DNA from: Cristatella mucedo
Lineage: Eukaryota > Bryozoa > Phylactolaemata > Cristatellidae
Length of the DNA: 32,091 nucleotides
Assembly (NCBI GenBank): GCA_009760855.2
Contig: WPIO01000267.1
Location: 126,501 to 158,591 of the forward strand
Direction of reading: 5' to 3'
Of the stretch, positions 9,621 to 21,975 are shown in pieces. The notes under the pieces were generated by a model that did not search any database, was not told the origin of the DNA, and was given only the letters and a program-made list of their open reading frames with translations. Made by a program: the position numbers and the translations under genes. Position 1 is the stretch's first letter. Every line of letters begins with the position of its first letter.

Positions 9621-10190
9621 CGACGAGCGATGATCGTATTCGTATTGTCTATGCTCCTGTGCGCAGTGTCCAACATCGTTCCCCTGCAACGAATCCATTA
9701 GCCAGCGCAGCCACGAATCGTTCAACTGCCTTTTAATCAGATACGCAGGGTCAGCCTCGGCTGCAACAACAGTGGCCCCGAAGCAAGCAGGAGCCGGCTC
9801 TCGCAAACGTGACAGAGCATCAGTATTGGCATTAGCCTTCCCAAAACGATATTTTACCTCCATATCATACTCCTGTAGCTCCAAGGCCCACTTTGCTAAG
9901 CGCCGAGATCCTTGGTTCCATTTAAGGACCAACACCAAAGGCTGGTGATCCATCAGGACAGAGAAGCAGTGGCCATAAAGGTACCCATTAAAGTTTCGCA
10001 CTGCTGCTATGACAGCAAATGCCCCGCCCCGCGCTCAACTGTAAAAGAATTACGTTAGGCCTTGTTCAGAATCTTGCTGAAATAGGCCACTGCATGCTCC
10101 TTCTCAACCTCCACTTGAAAAAGAACGGCTCCTAGAGTAGTACCACTGGCATCCGTGCTAAGAACAAAGGGTGCGGCAAAGTTTGGGATC
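9621..10190 (-). pseudogene. Ty3/gypsy Pol: RNase H domain and linker (broken)
   Basis: LSTDASGTTLGAVLFQ near 10160 carries the first catalytic Asp of the RNase HI-like domain. NSFTVERGAGHL supplies the Glu region, VLMDHQPLVLVL the second Asp region and ANTDALSRL (near 9815) the closing Asp motif. A stop occurs after LNKA near 10055 and another near 10010. Downstream, an open stretch continues into the linker and the integrase zinc-binding domain; the frame 9153-10001 is 282 codons, the longest non-repetitive open frame in the window. The role would have been to remove RNA from RNA-DNA hybrids during reverse transcription. Confidence 0.88.
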
Positions 10191-10945
10191 CTAAGAATTG
10201 GCTTTGCACAGAGCCCGTCCCGGAGATCCTAGAAGGAACGCTCGCATTCCATCGACTACACGAAACGCTGACTCTTCCGCAACAGATGGTTGAGCAGCCC
10301 ACCGATTTTTGCAAACCCCGACACATTTTTGGATAGTAGGAAGCCAGTTCAAGGAACTGCCTGACCTCTTGTACGTCCCTGGGTGGTGGGTATTGCAGAA
10401 TCTTGTCCATATTCTCAGGATCTGGCAGTATATCGTCCGGGGACAGTATCTGCCCAAGAAAACACACTTCGTCCCTGGCGAAGTGGCATTTTGAGTGTTT
10501 AATCTTGACACAATTTGCCCACATCCTATCCAGAACCTCCCCAAGCCGAACGAGATGTTCCTCAAAGCTCCTCCAAAAGACCAATACGTCGTCTATGTAA
10601 ACTAAGCAAGTCGTCCATTGAACACCTGCAAGGACGAAGACCATGGCTCGCTGACACGCACCTGGTGCATTGCAGAGCCAAAGCTCATCTTCTTAAACTA
10701 GTACTGCCCATTGTAGGTCACGAAGGCAGTCTTTGCCTTGTCCTCAGGTTGCATCGCTATCTGCCAGCACCCCGAGGCAAGGTCAAGAGTGCTGAGATAT
10801 CGCGCACCCCTAACAATTGAACAACCTCGTCTGGCAGAGGTAATGGGTAGCTGTCCTTCACCGTTACCGAGTTAGGCCGCCTAAAATCAACACAGAACCG
10901 GTATGTACCGTCCGCTAGAGGGCGTAGGCAGAACAGAGCCCTGCT
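10191..10945 (-). pseudogene. Ty3/gypsy Pol: reverse transcriptase (5'-truncated, broken)
   Basis: Read on the minus strand, the fragment opens within the reverse transcriptase at DGTYRFCVDFRRPNSVTV. It continues with LDLASGCWQIAM, then KTAFVTYNGQY followed by a stop, and then the catalytic YIDDVLVFWRSF with YIDD encoded at 10588-10599. CHFARDEVCFLGQILS and VQEVRQFLELASYYPKM follow, as in the connection to RNase H. The active-site aspartates are intact, but at least two frameshifts and one stop are present. Homology ends at about 10945, so gag, protease and the first reverse transcriptase motif are absent. Sequence of family R2 abuts the break. Confidence 0.9.
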
Positions 10946-10948
10946 CTA

Positions 10949-11203
10949 TTACACTGTTTGGGCTGACAGACCGAACTGAGACTGTGCACAAGCAGCCAGC
11001 AAAATCGAAACCGTGGTGAGAACTAAAAAGATCGGGTCAACAAACACCACGGCAGTCGCAATGTCACGAGCAATTGCATTCGCTGCAGTTAGAGGAGCAG
11101 GATGACGAGAACTAGCAGATGCAGCATTCAATCCACAGCTGATGCAGCAGAAGCATACGAAGCACATGCGGCCGATGGCAAACATATGTTCTGACCTATA
11201 CAA
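10949..11203 (-). repeat. Interspersed family R2, alanine-rich segment
   Basis: The minus-strand open frame (84 codons) shares AVVFVDPIFLVLTTV with the R2 segments at 4510 (AVVFVEPILPFLTTV) and 31370. The DNA is CTG/CAG-rich. It borders the truncated end of the gypsy pol, which suggests that the gypsy copy inserted into, or was broken against, an R2 copy. Confidence 0.5.
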
Positions 11204-11454
11204 ACTGTGCCTAATGTGAAGAGTGGCAGCAGACTGAGTTCATACAGTTTCGCTAGCTGTGTCTTCTGCACAGTCAGCCTGTCGACTGTGCCTACCAATA
11301 TACTTCAGAGGCTACCACTCACTTTAAACCAGTACATTTTGCGCTTTACTAGCACTCAATTTTTAACGCTTCTTCTAGAAGTATCTTTATCATCTTTCTT
11401 TCAAAGAACAGAGTGCTTTCCCAATTTACACACACAGCTGCCTTACTACGATGA

Positions 11455-12870
11455 CGTGTATGCATCTTCGTTGTGCCGTGTGCACATCCCATAAAGTAAG
11501 GGAAACATAAAGTTAGCCTGCTGATTAGCCAGCAAGCATTGCTCCTATTCTCTATCGGCGATGAATCATGCATTCGAAATCGGCATTACATGTAGAACGC
11601 CAATAGGTTGACAATGAAACTGGTCGATGTCACAGTGCTGATCCTTACAAAATCGAGAAACATAAGGGTTTCATATGAGAATGAATGCCGACCCTTATGA
11701 ACTCGTTCTTACCTCGACAGGCAAAAACCGTTGTCACTTACCACACTGTAACCTAACTTATATGCCGCGGCTGCCATTTGTTGCAGTCAGTCATCAGTCG
11801 TAGGTAGTTAGTGCCAACCGGAACATAGACGATGGTGAACTGATAGCAGCTGCTCTAGGGCTGATAACAGCTTAGCAGCAGGGGGTGAAGAACTCTGTTG
11901 CTCGGCCAGCCAACACTGAAGCGAGTACAGACCTCGAGCCAATGGACCTTCGAGTCTTTCCACGCCTGCCACTTATCAGGAGGTGCTGCAGAATTATCTT
12001 TGCCAAGGGAACAGCACTTGCAACAATGCATTGGTCTACAATGGAAGACTTCTGCAGGATAACGTAGAAGTTGTCGATGATAACAAAGCAATGAAAACAT
12101 GTTTGTGGACATATATTGCGGATTCAAAACGTGATGGAACGAGATGAAAAAATGCGCATCTTAATTGACATCATGCTGGCCAATTGTAGTTTTTGCCTTG
12201 GCAGTACAAGAGAAGGCTGAATCAAAGGAGGGAGAACTGTTCGTTCCGAAACCCAGAATTTACCAGCCCCACAAGTGGCCACGTAATAGCATGTGCAGTG
12301 GGGGCAGAGAACGCCCCTGCACAACTTAATTGAGAAGTACTTCAGCCAGTGGATCTAAGTGTGGCTGTGCTGTACCAGCCACGAGTACTGACCATCGCAC
12401 TGCCTGGCCGCGAGGCCAAAGAATACCTAATAGATAACAGCATCCGATAATGATGACAATCAGATCATGCAGGAACCAGACTGAATGTCGACAAGAAGTA
12501 TACTAGGAACAACGTCTGTGCCACTGTTGCAGCGCCGACGGCGCCAGCCATGGAGCAGAGCACGGCAGACATCGAGTTTGTCAGCATCGAGCCGAGGCCA
12601 CTGACGACTCTACAGGACATACAAGTTTGCGCACTCGAGTAGTTCCTACCGTACATAGATCATCAGAGATGCTGCATGGCATGCAGTGGTGCTGTGTCAT
12701 CTGCATGTACGAGGCTCAGCCCTCTGCCCGGAATCAGCGTGCCCCGCCCGCTGTAGCAGCAGCATTAGCAAAGCTGGCGGCAGTCGTGCCAGCACCGTCA
12801 TCGGCAGCATTGGCGGCGGTGCCAACAGAGCTGGTGGAGTCGGCTACACTGCCATAGAACAAACGGTATG
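11455..12870 (+). repeat. Interspersed family R1, copy B
   Basis: Collinear with copy A (2640-3870, opposite strand) and with copy C (20045-21230, same strand). Shared blocks are GTGCCGTGTGCACATCCC near 11480, a block around 11690-11745 carrying AATGCCG, GAACTCGTTCTTACCTCGA, a block at 11885-12060, GGCTGAATCAAAGGAGGGAG near 12212, GTGGCTGTGCTGTACCAGCC at 12361, and a segment at 12465-12870 ending in GCA/GCT-rich DNA. Parts read as similar peptides in all three copies, for example MNADPYELVLTS here and [12 protein letters not shown] in copy C. All frames contain stops. The family is not one I recognise. Confidence 0.62.
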
Positions 12871-13265
12871 CAACGGTACAGTAGTGATACGACAAATGTA
12901 GCTCCTGAGCCAGCCACAAAAGAAAGCACGAGGGCAGTCTCTTTAGGCAGGCTTTACAGAAGCAGATCACTCGTGACATCCCCAGTGTAATGCATGGCTA
13001 TATGGGCAAATATTTCCAGCCCGCCATTGATGACATGCGACGCAACTTGAAAGGGCAAACCGTCTGCAGTGGACACTCATCAGGAGTTCGCCGAGATACA
13101 ATCGATAACGTATTAAATGGCTAATTTTCGAACTGGAAGCTTTTTCCTTGTCATCGGCCACTCTTATTAGCGTCCCATCACATTTTTCCAAATCCACCGC
13201 CTCCTATATATGTTTCTGGGTTTTTCATGGCTGTTAGTGTGAAGTTGCTCTGCCTGGTGCACTAC
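12870..13265. other. Unassigned sequence
   Basis: No gene, element end or structural RNA recognised. Open frames are under 80 codons and overlap on both strands. Confidence 0.25.
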
Positions 13266-13266
13266 T

Positions 13267-13533
13267 TTGATTATGAATGTCCTCGTATGGGTTGAAGCTC
13301 TTGATACTTCCACATGCATATCCTGCTTCGGAGCAATGGAAAGCGATATGTTCGCAGGTATCTCCAAAGAAGAAGGGCTCAAACAGGTGTCGAATTTGAT
13401 CCACCAAGCGCTCGACGAAGCTGCTTCCAAAACGTCAATGGATGGCCAAACACAGACCGAATGTCCCCTAAAATTGCTTATCCTCAACGCAAAGGGATTT
13501 CAAATGCAGCCAAAAGAAATTGGTCAGCAGTAG
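13267..13533 (+). other. Unrecognised open frame of 88 codons
   Basis: The frame reads normally (SDMFAGISKEEGLKQVSNLI, then GFQMQPKEI) and its last 40 codons recur, still open, at 14735-14860 (LLKLPILNAEGFQMQPEEI). Persistence of the frame in both copies of a diverged direct repeat suggests an originally coding mobile sequence. No domain is recognised and no promoter or splice structure is evident. Confidence 0.3.
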
Positions 13534-13558
13534 TGGTGGCTCAAAGAAATTATGTTCG
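13440..13558 (+). repeat. Direct repeat flanking LTR fragments, left copy
   Basis: Starts GATGGCCAAACACAGACCGA and ends near GGTGGCTCAAAGAAATTATG. The right copy is at 14735-14851 in the same orientation. The two enclose both LTR fragments (13634-14251 and 14511-14731). Confidence 0.75.
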
Positions 13559-13633
13559 CTCTTCTGCACAGTAATAAACTGCCGGTGTTGGGCATCGGCT
13601 GGCTTTCTGATGGGAGAACCCAACGACAGCTAC

Positions 13634-14251
13634 TCGCGCCTATGATGGGGAATGGCCCAAGCAGACAGAGCCCGAGCCGGAGCCTAAACCCTAACCGGAG
13701 AACTAGGACTCCGTTTCCACCTTCCGGCCGGAATACCTACACACACGCCCACCCTCCTCCTTTGTATTCAGAGAAACAAGTCCGACGGCATCGAAGCGAA
13801 GCCAGAGAGAAAGACCAATCAAAAGACCAATAGCCAGTGTCGCTCGACTCTAAAATACTTTGCTGACATAATGGGGCAAGGGCTTTGTGGTATCGGGCCT
13901 GGCACCATGGCCCATTACGACGAGGAAGTAATACTGTCACTAGGCCACTGGAATGGCACCTCCGTCCAGCTTGAATGGCGAATGGCTTTCAGACGATTCG
14001 TTTTAGACAGTGATGGCGAAGCTTGACAGGCCAGCCAACATTAATCAGCAGCTTCCACGGGTATAGGACCAATTCTAAAGGCCGAATTGCAATTGCTGGT
14101 CCCGGAGCTTCCTGGCTTGCTCTTCGGCTCTTGCTCTCTTGCCGAACTGGCGTTCCTATCTGGCTCACTGCTCCAGGACAAAGGAGATCTTGCCCACTGC
14201 CAAACAGCTCTTGTTCACACTAAAATAAAGACAGGCCAGCAATGTGCTACA
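13634..14251 (-). mobile_element. LTR fragment, internally deleted
   Basis: Read on the minus strand it begins at the true LTR start (TACA end on plus at 14248-14251, in CAGCAATGTGCTACA) and covers the U3 region, including the CTGCTCCAGGACAAAGG and TTGAATGGCGAATGG landmarks. It keeps part of the tandem-repeat region (CCTAAACCCTAACCGG near 13683) and lacks the U5 end. A segment of the R region is missing near 13745. It is clearly more diverged than the 23136 copy. Confidence 0.8.
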
Positions 14252-14254
14252 GTT

Positions 14255-14505
14255 GTAGGAAGACTACTCGCTCGAGCCTGCATAGACATGCAGATGCAGC
14301 TGTTACTGGGGAGCCGGCTTCACTACCTGCCAATGTTTCCGGAGCTAAGCCTCTTAAGCCGATGCAACAGTGCAATGCAAGGAAGCGAGGCAGCAGCTAC
14401 ACAATGAAGTGTGCCACTGAGGCCGTAGTGCCCGCTCGACCAGTCGGATGGGAAAGCATTTGCAGTCTGCCGTCCATCGACTCAGGCGAGCTAATAGAGG
14501 GAGCC
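14255..14505 (+). repeat. Fragment of family R1 between two LTR fragments
   Basis: TTAAGCCGATGCAACAGTGC near 14353 matches TTGAAGCCAATGCTGCAGTG at 20142 in R1 copy C, and the peptide LKPMQQCNARKRG corresponds to LKPMLQCRAREQRG. No complete frame survives. Confidence 0.45.
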
Positions 14506-14510
14506 AGTAT

Positions 14511-14731
14511 CGCTCGACTCTAAAATACTCAGCTCAGACGATTGGGTAAGAGCTTAGAGGTATTAGGCCCGACACCATGGCCCATTACGGTAAGGAATTA
14601 ATACTGTCACTAGGTCACTGGAATGGCACCTCTGTCCAGCTTGAATGGCGAATGGATTCCAGAAGAATTTTTGAGGACAGAAATACGGCAAAGGTTGACA
14701 GGCCAGCCAACAATAATCTGCAGCTTCCACA
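14511..14731 (-). mobile_element. Second LTR fragment
   Basis: It covers the LTR segment from the palindrome/TATA region (TCGCTCGACTCTAAAATAC near 14511) to CAGCTTCCAC near 14730, with TTGAATGGCGAATGG near 14640. Both ends of the LTR are missing. The right-hand copy of a direct repeat abuts it. Confidence 0.8.
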
Positions 14732-14734
14732 GGT

Positions 14735-14851
14735 GGATGAACCAACACAGACCGACTGTCTCCTAAAATTGCCTATCCTAAACGCAGAGGGATTTCAAAT
14801 GCAGCCAGAAGAAATTTGCGAGGAGAAGTGGTGGCTCAAAGAAATTCCGTT
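14735..14851 (+). repeat. Direct repeat flanking LTR fragments, right copy
   Basis: Begins GATGAACCAACACAGACCGA and shares AAATTGC, GATTTCAAATGCAGCC and GTGGTGGCTCAAAGAAATT with the copy at 13440. It remains open in the same reading frame. Confidence 0.75.
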
Positions 14852-14859
14852 CAATCTAA

Positions 14860-15480
14860 GAATGAAGCATACGATGCGTATAACACATAGCTCCCGATGT
14901 TTATGTTTTGAAACTGACTGTTGTCGGTTCAAAGAATGGAAGCAATGACACTCAATCATCCGGCAACCACATCACAAAGAAGTCGCAGTGGAGTAGCGAT
15001 CGTGGAGAAGTGACACTGTGGTCCTGCAACTGCAGCTTCTGGAGCTGGCAGTCGAGGTGGCCACCATGTCATCACTTCTGAACTGGGCCGGCTCGACATT
15101 GACCATCGCATTAATCGGCTGATGGCCTCTGCCAGACATATGACATATGATTATACACTTTGCACATGTAGTGCACGGCCTGCCTTTCACAGGTAAAGAT
15201 GAACACTCCAAGCTGCTCATAGCCAGCCACCTGACCACGGCTGCAGCTGCAGACAGGCCAAGCAGGACGGCACAGCTGTGCACTTTTGAGCAGTAGCAGT
15301 AGCAGAAACAGCCAGTCGGACCACTCAGATATTAGTCTTCGTAGCTACAGCCCAGCTTGTATGAGCTGCTGCATGAGAGATAATAAATAATAATAATAAT
15401 ATTAACAATAACAATGATACTACTGATAGTTAAAAGAGCTCCCTGGATGTGGCCAAGGCAGACGCGCAGGTGCCGTCGGC
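14860..15480. other. Unassigned sequence with an ATT microsatellite
   Basis: No gene recognised. A (TAA)n run at 15381-15405 (ATAATAAATAATAATAATAAT) resembles the short tandem tail of LINE/SINE copies, but no LINE 3' end lies beside it on either strand. Confidence 0.4.
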
Positions 15481-15849
15481 TTGCTGCCATCGAACGGCTG
15501 CAGAGGCACTGCAGGTTCCTCCTCTGCATGGCAGAATAGAGCACAAGATGGAAGGCTGCTCGTGATTCTGCCCAAGCTGCCAGCCACCCAGCCTTTGGCC
15601 GTGCTCTATGCCTGCTACCAGTCAGCAGCATCAGCCGGCAATCAAGCTATAGCTGCAGCTGTGGCTAGCCAAATTGCTATTAGTGCTGGTTTAATGGCCA
15701 TGCTTTTGTGGTTGCAGATGCCCGGAATGCCGCTATTCCACCTCCCCTGGTCAGAAGCAGACAGGTCATATGGAATGGTTATTCTACTCAAGAAGTGGAT
15801 ATTGGTAAGTTGGGTGCCTTTATTCGGGCGGTGCTACCCTGAATCGTAG
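15481..15849 (+). other. Unrecognised open frame of 122 codons
   Basis: The frame contains an alanine-rich hydrophobic stretch (AGNQAIAAAVASQIAISAG) and a following hydrophobic segment that could be one membrane helix. The DNA shows splice-like signals, TTTTGTGGTTGCAG before 15718 and GGTAAGTTGG near 15804, so an exon of about 90 bases could be imagined. The alanine-rich part resembles the R2 repeats, which makes a degraded repeat more likely than a host gene. Confidence 0.25.
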
Positions 15850-16455
15850 AAAATGATGCATTTTAATGATTGAACCAACCAATTGGTCCAATTTGCACAA
15901 CAGGAATCCTATTTCACGAGTAAATTCAATCTTTAGGACCTTTCCCAGGCAATCACATAGTGCTTGCTGCAAGTGGATGTAGCAAGTATCTTAACGCAAT
16001 AAGTATAATTAGTATGCACCAAGTATTAACAGCAACCTGGTAGTATGGCAGCAGCTGCTGTGACAGAGACCGTATTCGAATGAGACTACTACATTGTCTC
16101 GTCTATTGTAGCTCAATCCAATGAGCCTGAATGTTGCTGCAATTGTCTGCTGCTGATGCAGGCCCAGAACATTGTATCGGTGGCCAATCGATATCGTTAC
16201 ATCAATGTTCTATAAGATTTAATCCGGCAACTGAATGAGCAACCGCATTAGCACCACACTGTGTTTGCCAAACAAAGTGTTTACTCCAGCATCTTTTGGT
16301 CCTGTACATAGGATTCGATTTTCAAAATTCTTCTTGGGGTTCAAGATAGTGACTCTAGTCACACTTGCAGTAGAGTACAGTCCAGTACTTTCTGACAAAT
16401 TCTTTGTGAAAGCTTATTGGCAGCTAAACCAGTTGCCTCGTCCTAACCTAACAGT
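15850..16455. other. Unassigned sequence
   Basis: AT-richer sequence without a recognisable gene or element. The open frame 16235-16519 runs into the GA tract and gains an Arg-Glu tail from it. Confidence 0.25.
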
Positions 16456-16459
16456 AAGA

Positions 16460-18775
<2,316 letters not shown>

Positions 18776-18779
18776 ACAC

Positions 18780-19150
18780 ATTAAACAGACGAATCACACT
18801 AACTCAAAACATGCTGTGCTAAATAGATGCAAAGTTCCTTAGATCTGCATTCTTCGTTAGTGCTAGCCTCGCGGCCAATGATCCACCTGGAACTGGCTTG
18901 ACACTAGCTGCTAACAGCCGGATGCCGATCTACATAGGCCAGCAGAGCAGGTAAATACACACCACCCTTGCCCTAATTAGTTGACTCCTTGTGACCAGCA
19001 TTGTACCAGACGAAAGCCCTTTAGCTTTTTGGCAGTTACCCTAGGGTAAACTCAGTTGGCTAATGCATTTTCTGAGGCTACTCGTGATGCAGCCTCTACG
19101 GCTACAGCTACTGGCTTTCGGTGGCTGATGCCATGGCTGCAGCTGCAGCT
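18780..19150. other. Unassigned sequence
   Basis: No open frame or element recognised. The right end becomes rich in GCTACAG/CTGCAG words like those of the R2 repeats. Confidence 0.25.
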
Positions 19151-19156
19151 GAGTAA

Positions 19157-19340
19157 GCCTTATTGGCTCGCTAGGTAAGGTGGTCGCTTTTCACGGCCTC
19201 GGCCCCGAGGTCGTGGGTTCGAATCCTGTGTTGGGCGATCCTTTATCACTGCTGCAAGCGATAGTGATAGCCATCAAGGCTTTTCTGTTGCTATTCAAAA
19301 AGAGGCTGTTAAACCAGCTTGTATTTACTTTTATTTCTGT
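19157..19340 (+). repeat. tRNA-derived SINE
   Basis: The head GCCTTATTGGCTCGCTAGG... resembles a tRNA 5' half with an A-box-like element. GTGGGTTCGAATCC with the B-box at 19215-19226 gives the RNA polymerase III internal promoter. The body (CTGCTGCAAGCG, TATTCAAAAAGAGGC) matches the minus-strand copy at 31700-31869. The cloverleaf is not complete, so it is not a working tRNA gene. Confidence 0.75.
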
Positions 19341-20040
19341 TTCTACGGCAACACTTCACCTTCTGCTTCTGCAGTTCTTGCTTTATGTAAGGCTGCTGCT
19401 GATTCGAATAATTTAGTGCCAGTAGAGGTGGTGCTTCTGCAAAAAGTGCTGATTCATATGCAGCAACTGTTTGCTCTACTCAAATCGTCTTCGTAGCATT
19501 AGGATCAAAGTGGCATCAGCTCATAATTGTTTTAACTGTTTATTCAAGCAGAGATTCCAAGGCACTAGCTTGCTGTAAGCGATGATAAGCAGCAGCTGCC
19601 TAAGTATTGCAGCCACATACACACTGGGCTGAAAGCACTTCAGCCTTGGCAGCTCACTGCTGCCTTCCGTGATGATAGAATGTGGCTTCGACAGCAACGG
19701 TGTACTAGCAGTTAGCTACTGTCATAAGCCATTATTTCTGCTGCATCTGCAGCATCAGCTATCGCTGATGCAGCTCCGGTCCCCAGTCTCGCAGCTGCTG
19801 CCGCTCCTTTAGAGGCTGACATTGCTGCTGCAGCTGCTCCTGAGGCCTAAACGTCGTGAAGCTTCGGAGCTGCCTGAGATTGGCCAGAAAATCGAACCAT
19901 GACATGCCTACAATCATAGTAGCGAGACCTGCTTAGTGCCCCCTTCCCCTGCACAAAAGGCGGGGTCTGCCGGAGACTACTTCACCAGCTAAAGAAGCAG
20001 CCTTGCTGATGACCTAGTACCCTCGTGATGCTTTCTTTGC
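19341..20040. other. CTG/GCT-rich unassigned sequence
   Basis: Multiple GCTGCTGCT and CAGCAGC clusters (for example 19375-19480 and 19740-19850) resemble the alanine-coding parts of the R2 family, but no continuous alignment was found by eye. No gene is recognised. Confidence 0.3.
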
Positions 20041-20532
20041 TTTGTTTCAGCTGGGCCACTCACTCGAGCATGCATCGCCGCCATAAGAAGCAGTTGCAGG
20101 CAAGCAGGCTTTGGTTCCTAAAATGGTGCCGAAGTTGGATAATTTGAAGCCAATGCTGCAGTGCCGTGCGAGGGAGCAAAGAGGCAGAAGCAAGGTTCTC
20201 TTACCAATACGTTCACATCTTGGCTGTGCCGTGTGCATATCCCGTAAAGGAAGGGAGATTTTTAGAATTCGCCTGTTTAGTGGCCTCAATCAATCCTCAA
20301 TACCTAACCTCTATCTGCGTTAAACCAGTTGGCAAATTCTGGAAGATTGGTCACAATGATACGGGCCGATGGCAGAGTAATGCTCCTTACAAACCAAAAA
20401 CATGAGGGCCCCAGCAGTAAATGAATGCCGCACCATATGCACTAGTTCTAACCTCGATAGTTACGAGCTGTTGCCACTGACCATACTGAGGCATGAACTG
20501 CATGCAGATGCAGGAATTTGTCGCAGTCAGTC

Positions 20533-20533
<1 letters not shown>

Positions 20534-20590
<57 letters not shown>

Positions 20591-20645
20591 ATATATATAT
20601 ATGTGTGTATATATATATATATATATGTGTATATATATATATATA
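20534..20645. repeat. (TA)n/(TG)n microsatellite
   Basis: TATATA runs interrupted by three TGTGTGT or TGTGT words. It lies directly at the 3' end of the minus-strand SINE, so it probably grew from that element's tail. Confidence 0.95.
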
Positions 20646-20772
20646 ATCTGTATTGGGCCCTAAGAGAACTTAATCTCTATTTTGGCGCATATGCCTCAGA
20701 GCTCGAGCCCACGACCTCAGCAAGACCTTGGTCGGGGCAGGCAACTCAACTAGACCAAACCAGCCCGGCATA
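20646..20772 (-). repeat. tRNA-derived SINE with LINE-like tail
   Basis: On the minus strand it begins GCCGGGCTGGTTTGGTC and carries a B-box-like GGGCTCGAGCTC (20699-20710). It ends GAGATTAAGTTCTCTTAGGG before the TA tail. That tail matches the LINE 3' end at 29459-29485 (AGAGATTAAGTACTCTGAGG), as expected if the SINE uses the LINE's machinery. Confidence 0.7.
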
Positions 20773-20872
20773 ATCAAAGTCCAATGAACGACACTTACAA
20801 GGATTCAGTGCAGCATGATCGAAATTTTTTGCTAAACTAGATTTACAATGATAACAAGGCAGAGGTTTTCAA

Positions 20873-21157
20873 GTGGCATTTCGGAATCCAGATAAGAAGG
20901 AAGACGCGACAAAATGGTGGCCAATGAATGATTGGCAGCGGCAGTGCAAAGACAAGGCTGAGTCGAAGGCAGGAGAACTGTTTGCTCCGAAACCAAAAGT
21001 TAGCTGGCTCACGAGCTGTCAATTAATTGTGGATGCACTGGCTGAAAGTGGCCCTGCCCTACTTCAATATGAAGCACTGCAGCTAGTGGACCCAACTGTG
21101 GCTGTGCTGTACCAGCCACCAGTAGAGACTAATGCACAGCCATACCGGGTATACTAA
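20873..21157 (+). pseudogene. Open frame of R1 copy C, unknown protein (94 codons)
   Basis: Reads NPDKKEDATKWWPMNDWQRQ, then KAGELFAPKPKVSWLTS and LQLVDPTVAVLYQPPVE, with ordinary amino-acid composition. Corresponding stretches in copy B (ENCSFRNPEF, PVDLSVAVLYQPRV) and copy A (ESKAGQLFTPKKK, minus strand) keep the same frame locally, which supports a coding ancestor. No catalytic motif or known domain is visible. The start is uncertain, since homology extends upstream of the first ATG. Confidence 0.35.
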
Positions 21158-21230
21158 ATTGTATGTCAACAATGCAACCACCCCGAGCAGGAAAGTGAGG
21201 GTGGTGCTTTACGAAGCATCTTGCCCCTGA

Positions 21231-21600
21231 AAAGTGCTGCCCCGACTCGACGAGTCAGTCGGCGATGCAGAAACGGAATGCACTCCATCGACGAACGGTT
21301 GGCTGATGAAAGCAGCAGGATCTGCCAGGTAACTCGGAGGGAATATGCCTAACACGCACCTGCAGAGGCTGCAAATATCGAGGCAAGAGTTGACTTCAAA
21401 GAGCTCACTACTGCTTTCAAAAGCGAAGCAGAGATTTCCCATCTGTCAAGCTAGCTTGCTAGAACATCGATTAGCTTTTGACTTCAATACAAATTTCATC
21501 AAGAACAGTACATAGGATAATTGCAGGTTGGCTAAAGCACAGCCTTGTTGGTGTAGTTTGTCAGCTAACAAGGAAATGTGATTTAGACAGGAAACGTGCG
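21231..21600. other. Unassigned sequence after R1 copy C
   Basis: No recognised gene. The first 200 bases may still belong to R1, but alignment to copies A and B is not clear by eye. Confidence 0.25.
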
Positions 21601-21639
21601 ACTACAGTGGTGCAATACAAGCCAGATCATACGACTGGA

Positions 21640-21975
21640 AGGATATGAAATTGCCCCAGTGATTTCTCTCAGTGCTTTCCTCAGACCAAAATAGGCTTAT
21701 GAGTCAGTGATGGGGTCCTTAGGATAATGAACCATCAGCTAGTCAGCCGCTGCTTAAAACAATATGTACCTTCTCGTTTGTAATTTCCTCTGGATGATGC
21801 AGTAGCGTAAGCTGTAGATGCATTTATTGCAGACACAGTGGTATTAGCCACAGCATCATTTTCAGGTGACAGAGCAAACGCAGCCTTTGAACCAGCGTAG
21901 AACCGCAGCAGCAGGTGCAGCAGAAAAATCGTTGCCAAACGCACACAATGTTCGATAGACAATTGCAGCATGACA
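21640..21975 (-). repeat. Interspersed family R2, minus-strand segment
   Basis: The minus strand reads AAFALSPENDAVANTTVSA, matching EFALSPENAAVANATVSA at 31439-31496. DNA similarity continues past it to TGCTTATGAGTCA (31625 region, opposite strand) and CTCTCAGTGCTT. The frame 21735-21971 is open for 78 codons. The related copy at 31370-31869 continues into a tRNA-like SINE head that is missing or unrecognisable here. Confidence 0.6.

Larger units (their letters stand above)
20045..21230 (+). repeat. Interspersed family R1, copy C
   Basis: Shares, in the same order, the blocks GCTGTGCCGTGTGCATATCCC (20222), AATGCCGCACCATATGCAC (20424), GATAACAAGGCA (20849), GGCTGAGTCGAAGGCAGGAG (20958) and GTGGCTGTGCTGTACCAGCC (21099) with copy B at 11455-12870. 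A TA microsatellite and a SINE (20534-20772) have entered it. This copy keeps the longest open stretch of the family, at 20873-21157. Confidence 0.65.

Noticed and set aside
19157-19230. Possible tRNA gene (GGTTCGAATCC B-box)
   Set aside because: The acceptor and anticodon stems do not form a proper cloverleaf, and the same head with a shared body recurs at 31869, so it is a SINE.
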